Shown here in pieces: positions 45,127-52,799 of a stretch of DNA of 64,000 bases; position 1 is the stretch's first letter; each line of letters opens with the position of its first letter. Under the pieces are notes generated by a model. It did no database searches. It had not been told where the DNA came from and saw only the letters and a list, made by a program, of their open reading frames with translations. The stretch is from Streptomyces canus (GTDB lineage Bacteria > Actinomycetota > Actinomycetes > Streptomycetales > Streptomycetaceae). A program made the position numbers and the translations under genes. Location: positions 7,874,001 to 7,938,000 of the forward strand of contig NZ_JAUSWW010000001.1 in NCBI RefSeq assembly GCF_030815415.1, read 5' to 3'.

Positions 45127-45603
45127 GAAGTTTCTCCAGTTGTTTGGTTCTTCTTCGTTCAACCTGCGGTCGTAACCGTAATCGATAGGTGAACAAAGTT
45201 GCGTGTCCTTTTGCGGGTTGGCCGAAAATGTGGCGTGCCGAATGGAAGCTTTTAGGTGCTTGATTCTGACTGCCCCTAAGAGGGTGCTTGTTGATCTTGT
45301 GGCGATATGTCCATGGTGGCTTAAGTCTGCATTTGTTAAATTATGTAGGCCTTGGTATTCCGGAGGGTGAAATCGGAACCTGATGTTCCCGCCGGGCCTC
45401 GGCGAGCTGTGAGCTAGGACACGGCAGGGTGGTTGTGGCGAAAGAGACAGGCCACTTCACTCGCGCGCGAACTCGCGTACGCTGACGTGTCACTCGCCTT
45501 CGTTGCGCGGGCCGGAGATCACCGCTCCTCTCCGGCCGAGATCACGGGGAGTCCCCACCCCGTGTGCCCGCCGACCGCGAGGGAACATCTGGGAGGTACG
45601 TGC
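45127..45603. other. AT-rich intergenic region and leader of the MFS gene
   Basis: About 480 bp without a gene. The left part is clearly AT-rich for this genome (25 of 60 bases are G or C at 45301-45360). Two GGTGCTTG copies (45254 and 45283) flank CCCCTAAGAGG, which looks like the end of a lost insertion element but is not proven. The right part has a 9-bp inverted repeat GGCCGGAGA (45510-45518) / TCTCCGGCC (45529-45537) about 65 bp before the MFS start, a possible leader hairpin. Confidence 0.4.
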
Positions 45604-47199
45604 ATGTCCGGGACGACCACGGCCGCCGCTGCGCTGCGCCGTCGGGCGGCCGGGGCCGGTGCCAACCGCTGGGTCGTCCTCGTCGTCCTCTGTGTGAGCC
45701 TGCTGCTGGTCGCGGTCGACGCGACCGTGCTGCACGTGGCGGTCCCCGCCGTCACCGAGGACCTCAAGCCCGGCGCGATAGAACTGCTCTGGATCGTCGA
45801 TGTCTACCCCCTCGTCTGCGCCTCGCTGCTGATCCTGTTCGGCACGCTCGGCGACCGCGTCGGCCGCAGACGGGTCCTCCTTCTCGGCTACGCCCTGTTC
45901 GGCGTCGCCTCCGGCATGGCAGCCCTCGCGGACACCGCCCAGGTGCTGATCGTGGCGCGGGCCCTGCTCGGCGTCGGCGGCGCGATGATCATGCCCGCCA
46001 CGCTCTCGATCCTCCGCCAGGTCTTCCCCGACCGGCGTGAACGCGCCCTCGCCATCGGCATCTGGAGCGCGGTGGCCGCCGTGGGCGCCGCGGTCGGGCC
46101 GCTGCTCGGCGGCTTCCTCCTCGAGCACTTCTGGTGGGGCTCGGTCTTCCTCGTCAATATCCCGCTGATGCTGGTCAGCCTGCCGGTGGGCCGCCTCCTG
46201 CTGCCCGAGTCGAAGGGCACCGCCGACGGTCCCTGGGACGTGGTCGGCGCGCTGATGGCCGCGGCCGCACTGTTCGGCCTGGTCCTCGGCGTGAAGCGGC
46301 TCGGCAGCGGGGAACTCGACGGGATCACGGTGCTGCCGCTGGTGGTGGGCGCCGTACTGCTGGTGCTCTTCGTACGACGGCAAAGGCGCCGCACACATCC
46401 GCTCGTCGACCTGCGGATGTTCTCGCGCCCCGCCTTCAGCACGTCCGTCGGCTGCATCGTGCTGGCCATGCTCGCGCTGGTGGGCCTGGAGCTGATCGCG
46501 GCGCAGTATCTGCAACTGGTGCTGGGGCTCTCCCCGCTGGAGACCGGGCTGCGACTGCTGCCGCTCACCATCGCGGCGATGGCCTCCGGGCTCGCCGGCG
46601 CCCGGCTGCTGCGGCGCTTCGGACCGCGTCGGATGGTCTGCTTCGGGTTCGTGCTGACGGCGGTCGCCGTCCTGACCCTCATGGCGATGGGCGGTGAGGA
46701 CAACGCGCCGCTGCTGCTCTTCGGCTTCGTCCTGCTGGGCTTCGGCCTGGAGACCACGCTCTTCGGGGCGTACGAGTCGATGCTGAGCGAGGCGCCGCCG
46801 GAGCAGGCGGGCGGGGCAGCGGCGATCGGCGAGACCTCGTACCAGCTGGGCGCCGGCATCGGCATCGCTCTCCTCGGCAGCGTGATGAACGCGGCGTACG
46901 CGCCCGGCCTGTCGTCGGTGCAGGGTGTTCCGGCGTCCGACTCGGCCGCGGCGGGACATTCGCTGGGCGAGGCCTACGAGATCGCCGACCGGCTCGGCGG
47001 CCCGGCCGGGGAGGCCCTGCGCCGCACCGCGCGGGACTGCTTCGTGCACGGGCTGCATATGACGCTGCTGGTCAGCGCCGGTCTGCTGCTGCTCGGCGCG
47101 GCGATGGCGCTGCGGCTGCCGCGGACCATGCGGTGCGAGCCGATGGCGGTCGAGGTGCCCGCACCCCGGGAAGTCGCCGAGGCCCGCGTCTCCGCCTGA
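45604..47199 (+). CDS. MFS drug exporter, DHA2 (14-helix) type
   Basis: The product is 531 residues from the ATG at 45604 with GGGAGG at -13. Family motifs: DATVLHVAVPAVTEDL in helix 1, then LFGTLGDRVGRRRVLLLG (motif A) and GVGGAMIMPATLSILRQVFP with IGIWSAVAAVGAAVGPLLGG (motif C). Fourteen membrane helices are expected. These proton antiporters export drugs, dyes or antibiotics. No divergent TetR gene is adjacent, unlike many such loci. Confidence 0.9.
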   Translation: MSGTTTAAAALRRRAAGAGANRWVVLVVLCVSLLLVAVDATVLHVAVPAVTEDLKPGAIELLWIVDVYPLVCASLLILFGTLGDRVGRRRVLLLGYALFGVASGMAALADTAQVLIVARALLGVGGAMIMPATLSILRQVFPDRRERALAIGIWSAVAAVGAAVGPLLGGFLLEHFWWGSVFLVNIPLMLVSLPVGRLLLPESKGTADGPWDVVGALMAAAALFGLVLGVKRLGSGELDGITVLPLVVGAVLLVLFVRRQRRRTHPLVDLRMFSRPAFSTSVGCIVLAMLALVGLELIAAQYLQLVLGLSPLETGLRLLPLTIAAMASGLAGARLLRRFGPRRMVCFGFVLTAVAVLTLMAMGGEDNAPLLLFGFVLLGFGLETTLFGAYESMLSEAPPEQAGGAAAIGETSYQLGAGIGIALLGSVMNAAYAPGLSSVQGVPASDSAAAGHSLGEAYEIADRLGGPAGEALRRTARDCFVHGLHMTLLVSAGLLLLGAAMALRLPRTMRCEPMAVEVPAPREVAEARVSA

Positions 47200-47249
47200 G
47201 GTACTGGACGTGCGCGACACTGCACCCGTAACGTCGGCCGGAGAGTCGT

Positions 47250-47266
47250 AACTAGCGCTGCTAGTT
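47250..47266 (+). promoter_or_regulatory. TetR-type palindromic operator before acyl-CoA dehydrogenase
   Basis: AACTAGC (47250-47256) and GCTAGTT (47260-47266) form a perfect 7-bp inverted repeat with a 3-bp spacer, 22 bp before the ATG of the acyl-CoA dehydrogenase gene. Such short-spaced, AT-containing palindromes are typical TetR-family operators. No regulator gene is next to it. Confidence 0.55.
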
Positions 47267-47288
47267 TTCAGTTGCCGGAGGGTGCCCC

Positions 47289-48479
47289 ATGTCCGCGTCC
47301 GCGAAGCTGCCCCCGTTCGATCCGGCCGACCCGCTCGGCCTCGACGACCTGCTGGACCCGGAGGACCTCGCTGTCCGGGACACCGTGCGGTCGTGGGCGG
47401 CGGACCGGGTGCTGCCCCACATCGCCGGGTGGTACGAGAGCGGCGAACTGCCCGGCATCCGTGAACTCGCCCGTGAGCTGGGCGGGATCGGGGCGCTCGG
47501 GATGTCGCTCGACGGGTACGGGTGCGCCGGGGCCAGCGCCGTGCAGTACGGGCTCGCCTGTCTGGAGCTGGAGGCCGCCGACTCCGGGATCCGCTCCCTC
47601 GTCTCCGTGCAGGGCTCTCTCGCCATGTACGCCGTCCACCGGTTCGGCTCCGAGGAGCAGAAGCAGACCTGGCTGCCGCGGATGGCCGCCGGCGAGGTCA
47701 TCGGGTGCTTCGGACTGACCGAGCCCGACCACGGGTCCGACCCCGCGGCGATGCGGACCTTCGCCAAGCGGGACGGCGCGGACTGGGTGCTCAACGGGCG
47801 CAAGATGTGGATCACCAACGGGTCCGTCGCCGGGGTAGCCGTCGTGTGGGCGCAGACCGACGAGGGGATCCGCGGGTTCGTCGTACCGACCGACGCGGCC
47901 GGCTTCTCGGCACCCGAGATCAAGCACAAGTGGTCGCTGCGCGCCTCCGTCACCAGCGAACTCGTCCTCGACGACGTGCGGCTGCCCGCGGACGCGGTGC
48001 TGCCGGAGGTCGTCGGGCTCAAGGGGCCGCTCAGCTGTCTGTCGCACGCCCGCTACGGCATCGTCTGGGGTGCGATGGGGGCGGCGCGGTCCTGCTTCGA
48101 GGCGGCCGTCGACTACGCGAAGTCGCGGGAGCAGTTCGGGCGGCCCATCGGGGGCTTCCAGCTCACCCAGGCCAAACTCGCCGACATGGCGGTCGAACTG
48201 CACAAGGGGATTCTGCTCGCCCACCATCTGGGGCGGCGCATGGACGCCGGGCGCCTGCGTCCCGAGCAGGTCAGCTTCGGCAAGCTGAACAACGTACGGG
48301 AGGCGATCGAGATCTGCCGTACGTCGCGCACCATCCTGGGGGCCAACGGGATCTCCCTCGAATATCCCGTCATGCGGCACGCGACCAACCTTGAGTCGGT
48401 GCTCACCTACGAGGGCACCGTCGAGATGCATCAGCTGGTACTGGGCAAGGCGCTCACCGGGCTCGACGCCTTCCGGTGA
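47289..48479 (+). CDS. Acyl-CoA dehydrogenase, glutaryl-CoA dehydrogenase-like
   Basis: The product is 396 residues from the ATG at 47289. Recognisable pieces are CFGLTEPDHGSDPAAMRT (FAD/acyl contact), WVLNGRKMWITNGSVAG, REQFGRPIGGFQLTQAKLAD and the C-terminal LTYEGTVEMHQLVLGKALTG, where the Glu of YEGT is the catalytic base of glutaryl-CoA/isovaleryl-type enzymes. The overall sequence is closest to glutaryl-CoA dehydrogenases, which oxidise and decarboxylate glutaryl-CoA from lysine or tryptophan breakdown. The gene stands alone, followed by a bidirectional hairpin. Confidence 0.88.
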   Translation: MSASAKLPPFDPADPLGLDDLLDPEDLAVRDTVRSWAADRVLPHIAGWYESGELPGIRELARELGGIGALGMSLDGYGCAGASAVQYGLACLELEAADSGIRSLVSVQGSLAMYAVHRFGSEEQKQTWLPRMAAGEVIGCFGLTEPDHGSDPAAMRTFAKRDGADWVLNGRKMWITNGSVAGVAVVWAQTDEGIRGFVVPTDAAGFSAPEIKHKWSLRASVTSELVLDDVRLPADAVLPEVVGLKGPLSCLSHARYGIVWGAMGAARSCFEAAVDYAKSREQFGRPIGGFQLTQAKLADMAVELHKGILLAHHLGRRMDAGRLRPEQVSFGKLNNVREAIEICRTSRTILGANGISLEYPVMRHATNLESVLTYEGTVEMHQLVLGKALTGLDAFR

Positions 48480-48493
48480 AAACCCTGCGCGGG

Positions 48494-48518
48494 GGCAGGG
48501 CCGGTGAGCGGCCCTGCC
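48494..48518. terminator. Bidirectional hairpin terminator
   Basis: GGCAGGGCCG (48494-48503) and CGGCCCTGCC (48509-48518) form a perfect 10-bp stem with loop GTGAG. It fills the gap between the convergent acyl-CoA dehydrogenase and SepF-like genes. Confidence 0.8.
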
Positions 48519-48959
48519 TCAGCTCTGGTTGAAGAAGCCGTCCGTGCGGTGCGCGGCCGGGTCGCCGTTCACGATCTCCGTGTTGGCGGGGGTCAGCAGG
48601 AACACGCGTGTGGACACGCGCTCGATCGAACCGCGCAGCCCGAAGATCAGGCCCGCGGCGAAGTCGACGACCCGCTTGGCGTCGCCTGCCTCCATGGCGG
48701 TGAGGTTCATGATGACGGGCACCCCGTCCCGGAAGAGCTCGCCGATGGCGCGCGCGTCCCGGAAGCTGTCCGGAGTGACCGTGCCGATGCGACGGCCCTT
48801 CTCCTCGGCGACGTCCGAGGCCACCTTGACCCGCGGGTCGGTGACCCAGGCATCCCCGGGCTCGGTTCCTTCGGAGTAGCCGTCGTCGTCGTAGTAACGC
48901 TCGTCATCGTTGTCGTCAACGAGTCCCAGCCAGGCACTCGCCTTGCGCACCGATCCCAT
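48519..48959 (-). CDS. sflA: SepF-like cell division protein
   Basis: The product is 146 residues from the ATG at 48959. An N-terminal amphipathic helix (MGSVRKASAWLGLVDD) fits the SepF membrane anchor; an acidic Asp/Tyr-rich linker follows. The SepF core has DARAIGELFRDGVPVIMNLT and AMEAGDAKRVVDFAAGLIFG, then RVFLLTPANTEIV. SepF links FtsZ to the membrane. From memory, S. coelicolor has three SepF-type genes and this context fits SCO1749 (SflA) rather than the division-cluster sepF, because no ftsZ or ylmE genes are nearby. The symbol rests on that recollection. Confidence 0.88.
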   Translation of the reverse strand: MGSVRKASAWLGLVDDNDDERYYDDDGYSEGTEPGDAWVTDPRVKVASDVAEEKGRRIGTVTPDSFRDARAIGELFRDGVPVIMNLTAMEAGDAKRVVDFAAGLIFGLRGSIERVSTRVFLLTPANTEIVNGDPAAHRTDGFFNQS

Positions 48960-49250
48960 GGACGCCTCCTCTCACAGCGGTCTTTCTCGCTATTACGTAT
49001 CCCTATGGTCATCCATGATGCGGATGACGCGCCATGTGGATAGACGCCGCGCGGGGGGTTTGTGACGGTACTGGTGCACAGCGCATTCGTCGAGAGCCCG
49101 GGTTTCACAAGGGTCGTTCCCCATACGGCTGCTGACTGTGAGTGAAATATGATTCTTCACGGCGTATGGGTGACGACCGGGGCGTACGGGTGAACGGCAG
49201 GGTCGATACGATGCCGCCGCTCAATGTCGCACTGACCACGGGGGATCGTC

Positions 49251-50432
49251 GTGTTCGGAATCGTCAGGCCCTGCCGCCATCGGCTCGGTGAAAGTCTCAA
49301 GACCCAGTGGATGGCGCATTTGTGCGGGCTGTGTCTCGCGCTGCGCAAGGATCACGGGCAGTTCGCTCGCATCGTCACCAACTACGACGGCTTGCTCATA
49401 TCGGTTCTGACGGAGGCTCAGGCCGAGCCGGGGGCTTCGGGGCGTCGTACGGCGGGCCCATGCCCGTTGCGCGGAATGCGCACCGCCTCGGTCGCCGACG
49501 GCGAGGGCGCACGGCTCTCGGCCGCCGTCTCGCTGGTGCTCGCCTCCGCCAAGGTCCGTGACCATGTCGCCGACGGAGACGGACTGCTGGCCCGCAGGCC
49601 GGTGGCGCTCGCCGCCCGCCGGGTCGCGTCGAGCTGGGGTGCGGCGGGGGCCCGTAGCGGGTCCGCGGTCGGGTTCGACACCGCCGTGCTCGTCGACGCG
49701 GTGGACCGGCAGCTCGGCATCGAGACCCTCGCCGGACCCGGGACGCCGATCCTGACCGTCACCGAGCCGACCGAGACGGCCACCGCGGCGGCCTTCGCGC
49801 ACACCGCGGTCCTCGCCGGGCGGCCGGGCAACGCCGAGCCGCTCGCCGAGGCGGGGCGGCTCTTCGGGCGGCTCGCGCATCTGCTGGACGCCGTGGAGGA
49901 CCGCGAGACCGACGCCGCGTCCGGGGCGTGGAACCCGCTGACGGCCACCGGGACGCCCCTGGCGGAGGCGCGGCGGCTCGCGGATGACGCGGTGCACGGA
50001 ATACGGCTCGCGCTGCGGGAAGCCGAGTTCGGCGACCAGAAGCTGGCGCATGTGCTGCTCGTGCATGAGCTGCGGACGTCCGTGGACCGGGTCTTCGGTT
50101 CGTCGTCCTGCGGGCACGGGGCCGGGTCGGCCGGGTTGTCGCACCCTTACGCGCCTCCCGGGCCGGGCGGGCCGGGTGTTCCGCCGCCCCCGGAGCCGCC
50201 TCGCCGGGACCGGCGTGGGCTGCTCGCGGGGTGTGCGGTGTGGATGGGGCTGGCCTGTACGTGCCAGATGTGTTGCGGGGAGTTCGAGGACCCCTGGAGC
50301 GGGCAGCGTCGGGAAGGTCTGTGCAACCAGTGCGACTGCAGCGGGTGCAGTGACTGCTGCAGCTGCTGTGACTGTTGCGGGAACTGTTGCGGGAACTGCT
50401 GCGATGGGTGCGACTGCGGATGCGACTGCTGA
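49251..50432 (+). CDS. DUF5685-like protein with cysteine-rich C-terminus
   Basis: The product is 393 residues from the GTG at 49251. The N-terminus MFGIVRPCRHRLGESLKTQW followed by HLCGLCLALRKDHG carries a Cys motif. Residues about 60-290 are Ala/Leu-rich helical, with a further Cys in PCPLRGM. A Pro-rich linker precedes the final 58 residues, which contain 22 cysteines, mostly as CC or CxC/CxxC pairs separated by Gly, Asp, Ser and Asn. This tail suggests metal binding, or heavy disulfide bonding if exported; no signal peptide is visible. Function unknown. It diverges from the SepF-like gene. Confidence 0.8.
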   Translation: MFGIVRPCRHRLGESLKTQWMAHLCGLCLALRKDHGQFARIVTNYDGLLISVLTEAQAEPGASGRRTAGPCPLRGMRTASVADGEGARLSAAVSLVLASAKVRDHVADGDGLLARRPVALAARRVASSWGAAGARSGSAVGFDTAVLVDAVDRQLGIETLAGPGTPILTVTEPTETATAAAFAHTAVLAGRPGNAEPLAEAGRLFGRLAHLLDAVEDRETDAASGAWNPLTATGTPLAEARRLADDAVHGIRLALREAEFGDQKLAHVLLVHELRTSVDRVFGSSSCGHGAGSAGLSHPYAPPGPGGPGVPPPPEPPRRDRRGLLAGCAVWMGLACTCQMCCGEFEDPWSGQRREGLCNQCDCSGCSDCCSCCDCCGNCCGNCCDGCDCGCDC

Positions 50433-50827
50433 TTCGCCGTAGGGCAAAGGGGGTTATGAAAACGCGAGGTGAGGGGAGGCGCGTGTGAAGGCGGGGGAGG
50501 AGAACGTGAAAGGGCGCCCGGGAATCAGGGCGCGCAGGGGGTCAGCTCAACAGGAGGAGGACCACACGCGACCGAAGTCGATGTGGGAGCGCTTGACCAG
50601 CCACTGCTGTGGATGCATGGGGCAAGTGGAACAGGCATCCGGTTGTGCGTCAACCGACTTGAGACGTACGGCTCACAGTATGGACAGCCTTGACAGTGCG
50701 GGGAAACGCCCCCGTAGTCTCAAGGGGCGGCCCTGCTGAGGGGCTCGGCCGCGATCCGCGCCGCGCGGCGCGCTTGTGTGAAGGCACTCGTCCGAGTTCG
50801 AACGACTCGCTGCCACGGAGCCTTCAC
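50433..50827 (+). promoter_or_regulatory. Structured leader/promoter region of the flavin operon
   Basis: A gene-poor 395-bp region. CTTGAGACGTACGG (50658-50671) and CCGTAGTCTCAAG (50712-50724) are inverted copies differing by one inserted base. Between them lie a TTGACA (about 50689-50694) and a small GGGG/CCCC hairpin; TAGTCT (50715-50720) could be a -10 box at a long 19-20 bp spacing. Further down, GCGCCGCGCGGCGC (50758-50771) is a perfect 14-bp palindrome. A short Cys-containing frame (to 50693) has no firm start and is not called. Confidence 0.45.
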
Positions 50828-50908
50828 ATGTCCTCCGACACCCTCTCCCCAACCGCCGCCCGCCGGGACCCGGCTGACCGGCACCCTCATCAGGGGCACC
50901 TCCGATGA
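50828..50908 (+). CDS. Putative 26-residue leader ORF coupled to the flavin operon
   Basis: A short frame starts with ATG at 50828, seven bases after GGAG, and encodes 26 residues beginning MSSDTLSPTAARRD and ending HPHQGHLR. Its stop overlaps the ATG of the FAD/NAD(P)-binding gene (ATGA at 50905), the same arrangement as real coupled genes. It could be a translated leader or attenuator, or simply a coupling device. It is too short for family assignment. Confidence 0.45.
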   Translation: MSSDTLSPTAARRDPADRHPHQGHLR

Positions 50909-52662
50909 CCCGGCACTCGCTGGTGATCGTCGGCGCCGGGCCGCGGGGGGCCGGTCTGATCGAACGGATCGCGGCCAACGCGCCCGAGCTGCACGACGGC
51001 TCGGGCCTCGACATCCATCTCGTGGACCCGCATGCGCCGGGTGCCGGGCGCATCTGGCGCGAGGCGCAGTCGCCGCTGCTGTGGATGAACTCGCACGCCG
51101 AGGACGTCACCATGTTCACCGACGAGACGGTGGACATGGCCGGGCCGGTGCGTCCCGGACCCACGCTGCACGAGTGGGCCGGCATCGACGGCACCACCTT
51201 CGCGGACCGGCAGCTCCAGGGCGGGTATCTGCGGTGGGTGCACGAGCAGGCGGTGGCCGCGCTGCCTCCGTCGGTGCGAGTGCACCATCATCCGCGGCGT
51301 GCCCTGCGGGTCAGCGGGTCGCGCGAGGGGCGCCAGCAGGTGTGGCTGGAGGGCCGCCCGGCCCCGCTCCTCGCCGACCTGGTCGTCCTCGCGCTCGGCC
51401 ACCTCGACGCCGAACTCGACGACGAGCAAGGGTCGTTGGCGACCTACGCGGCGGAGCACGGCCTCGCCCACCTCCCGCCGGACTTCACCGCCGACAGTGA
51501 CCTGTCCGCGCTCATGCCCGGCTCGCACGTCATCGTCCGCGGCTTCGGTCTCGCCTTCGTCGATCTGATGGTGCTGCTGACGGAGGGGCGGGGCGGACGG
51601 TACGAGGGCGACACCTACGTACCGTCCGGACGCGAGCCGGTGCTGTACGTCGGGTCGCGGCGCGGAGTGCCGTACCACTCGAAGATCGGCTACGACTGGA
51701 CCGGTGAACGGCCGCCGCTGCCCCGGTTCTTCGGACCCGCCGAGGTCGACGAACTGCTCGCCCGGCCTGCGGGGTTCGACTTCCGGCGGGACGTGTGGCC
51801 GCTGGTGGAGAAGGAGTTGGGGTTCGCGCACTACCACCGGTTGTTCACGGTGCACGGCGAGCGGACCACGATGTCCTGGGCCGACTTCGAGGAGAAGTAC
51901 GCGGTCGGCGACCGCACGGATGTCGAGGCCCTCGTGGAGGCCGCCGTGCCCGACCCGGCCGACCGGCTGGACCTGGGCGCGCTGGACCGGCCGCTGGAAG
52001 GGGTGCGGTACGGGTCGTTCGAGGAGCTCCAGGAGGGGCTGCGCGGGTATGTCGAGCAGGATCTGAGCCGACGGCACGACCCTTCGTACAGCCAGGACCT
52101 GTCGGTCTTCCTCGGACTGCTGTCCGTCTACGGCCAGTTGGTCCGGCTCGGGGGCACCGGGCCCTGGTGGCACGGCTTCTTCAGCTATCTCGCCTCCGGG
52201 CCCCCCGGGCCCCGGCTGCGGCAGCTGCAGGCTCTCTCGCGGGCCGGTGTCGTCAGGTTTCTCGGCGCGGACGTCTCGGTGGAGGCCCAGGACGGAGTCT
52301 TCCGGGCCACGAGCGCGAGTCTGCCCGGGGTCTTTGTCGAGACGCGCGCGCTGGTCGAGGCGCGATTGCCCGAGCCGACAGTCGGGCGGGCCCGTGACGC
52401 CCTGCTGCGCGAGCTGCGGGAGGACGGGGCCGCCGAGACCCCGGACGGGCTGCTCCGGGTGGACCCCGGCGACGGGCGGATCCTGGACCTGGCCGGCCGG
52501 CCGCATCCCCGGCGCTTCGCGCTCGGGCCCTTCACCGACGCCCGTACCTCCGGCGCCTTCACCCGGCCCCGCACCGGCGGCCCGGCGTTCCGGCAGAACG
52601 ACGCCACGGCCAGGGCGGCACTGGGGTTCCTCGCCGCCCTCGCCGGGCGCGCGGCCGCGTGA
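50905..52662 (+). CDS. FAD/NAD(P)-binding oxidoreductase
   Basis: The product is 585 residues from the ATG at 50905. The N-terminal dinucleotide-binding motif VIVGAGPRGAGLIERI is followed by SPLLWMNSHAEDVTMFTDET and GGYLRWVHEQAVAALP; a second nucleotide segment LADLVVLALGHLDAELDD lies near residue 160. This is the FAD/NAD(P)-binding family related to lysine/ornithine N-hydroxylase-like proteins. It probably supplies or uses reduced flavin in the same pathway as the two downstream luciferase-like enzymes. Substrate unknown. Confidence 0.85.
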   Translation: MTRHSLVIVGAGPRGAGLIERIAANAPELHDGSGLDIHLVDPHAPGAGRIWREAQSPLLWMNSHAEDVTMFTDETVDMAGPVRPGPTLHEWAGIDGTTFADRQLQGGYLRWVHEQAVAALPPSVRVHHHPRRALRVSGSREGRQQVWLEGRPAPLLADLVVLALGHLDAELDDEQGSLATYAAEHGLAHLPPDFTADSDLSALMPGSHVIVRGFGLAFVDLMVLLTEGRGGRYEGDTYVPSGREPVLYVGSRRGVPYHSKIGYDWTGERPPLPRFFGPAEVDELLARPAGFDFRRDVWPLVEKELGFAHYHRLFTVHGERTTMSWADFEEKYAVGDRTDVEALVEAAVPDPADRLDLGALDRPLEGVRYGSFEELQEGLRGYVEQDLSRRHDPSYSQDLSVFLGLLSVYGQLVRLGGTGPWWHGFFSYLASGPPGPRLRQLQALSRAGVVRFLGADVSVEAQDGVFRATSASLPGVFVETRALVEARLPEPTVGRARDALLRELREDGAAETPDGLLRVDPGDGRILDLAGRPHPRRFALGPFTDARTSGAFTRPRTGGPAFRQNDATARAALGFLAALAGRAAA

Positions 52663-52682
52663 GCGCTCCGCTGTGCCAGCCG

Positions 52683-52772
52683 TCTTATCCGCGGGCCGGT
52701 GGGGGCTGGTCGCGCCCACGCGGCGGTAGCCGCATATCGACACAGCCTTGCGCCCCTTACGGGGCGCGCCCC
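52683..52772. repeat. Streptomyces-type dispersed intergenic repeat, copy 2
   Basis: The gap inside the flavin operon contains GGGGGCTGGTCGCGCCCACG, GCGGTAGCCGCATATCGACA and CGCCCCTTACGGGGCG, a form I recognise from memory as a frequent Streptomyces intergenic element. The core GCTGGTCGCGC is shared with the copy at 9738-9815. The CGCCCC/GGGGCG arms could act as an intra-operon hairpin. Confidence 0.6.
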
Positions 52773-52799
52773 CGAATCCCCACGATTACAAGGGATCCC

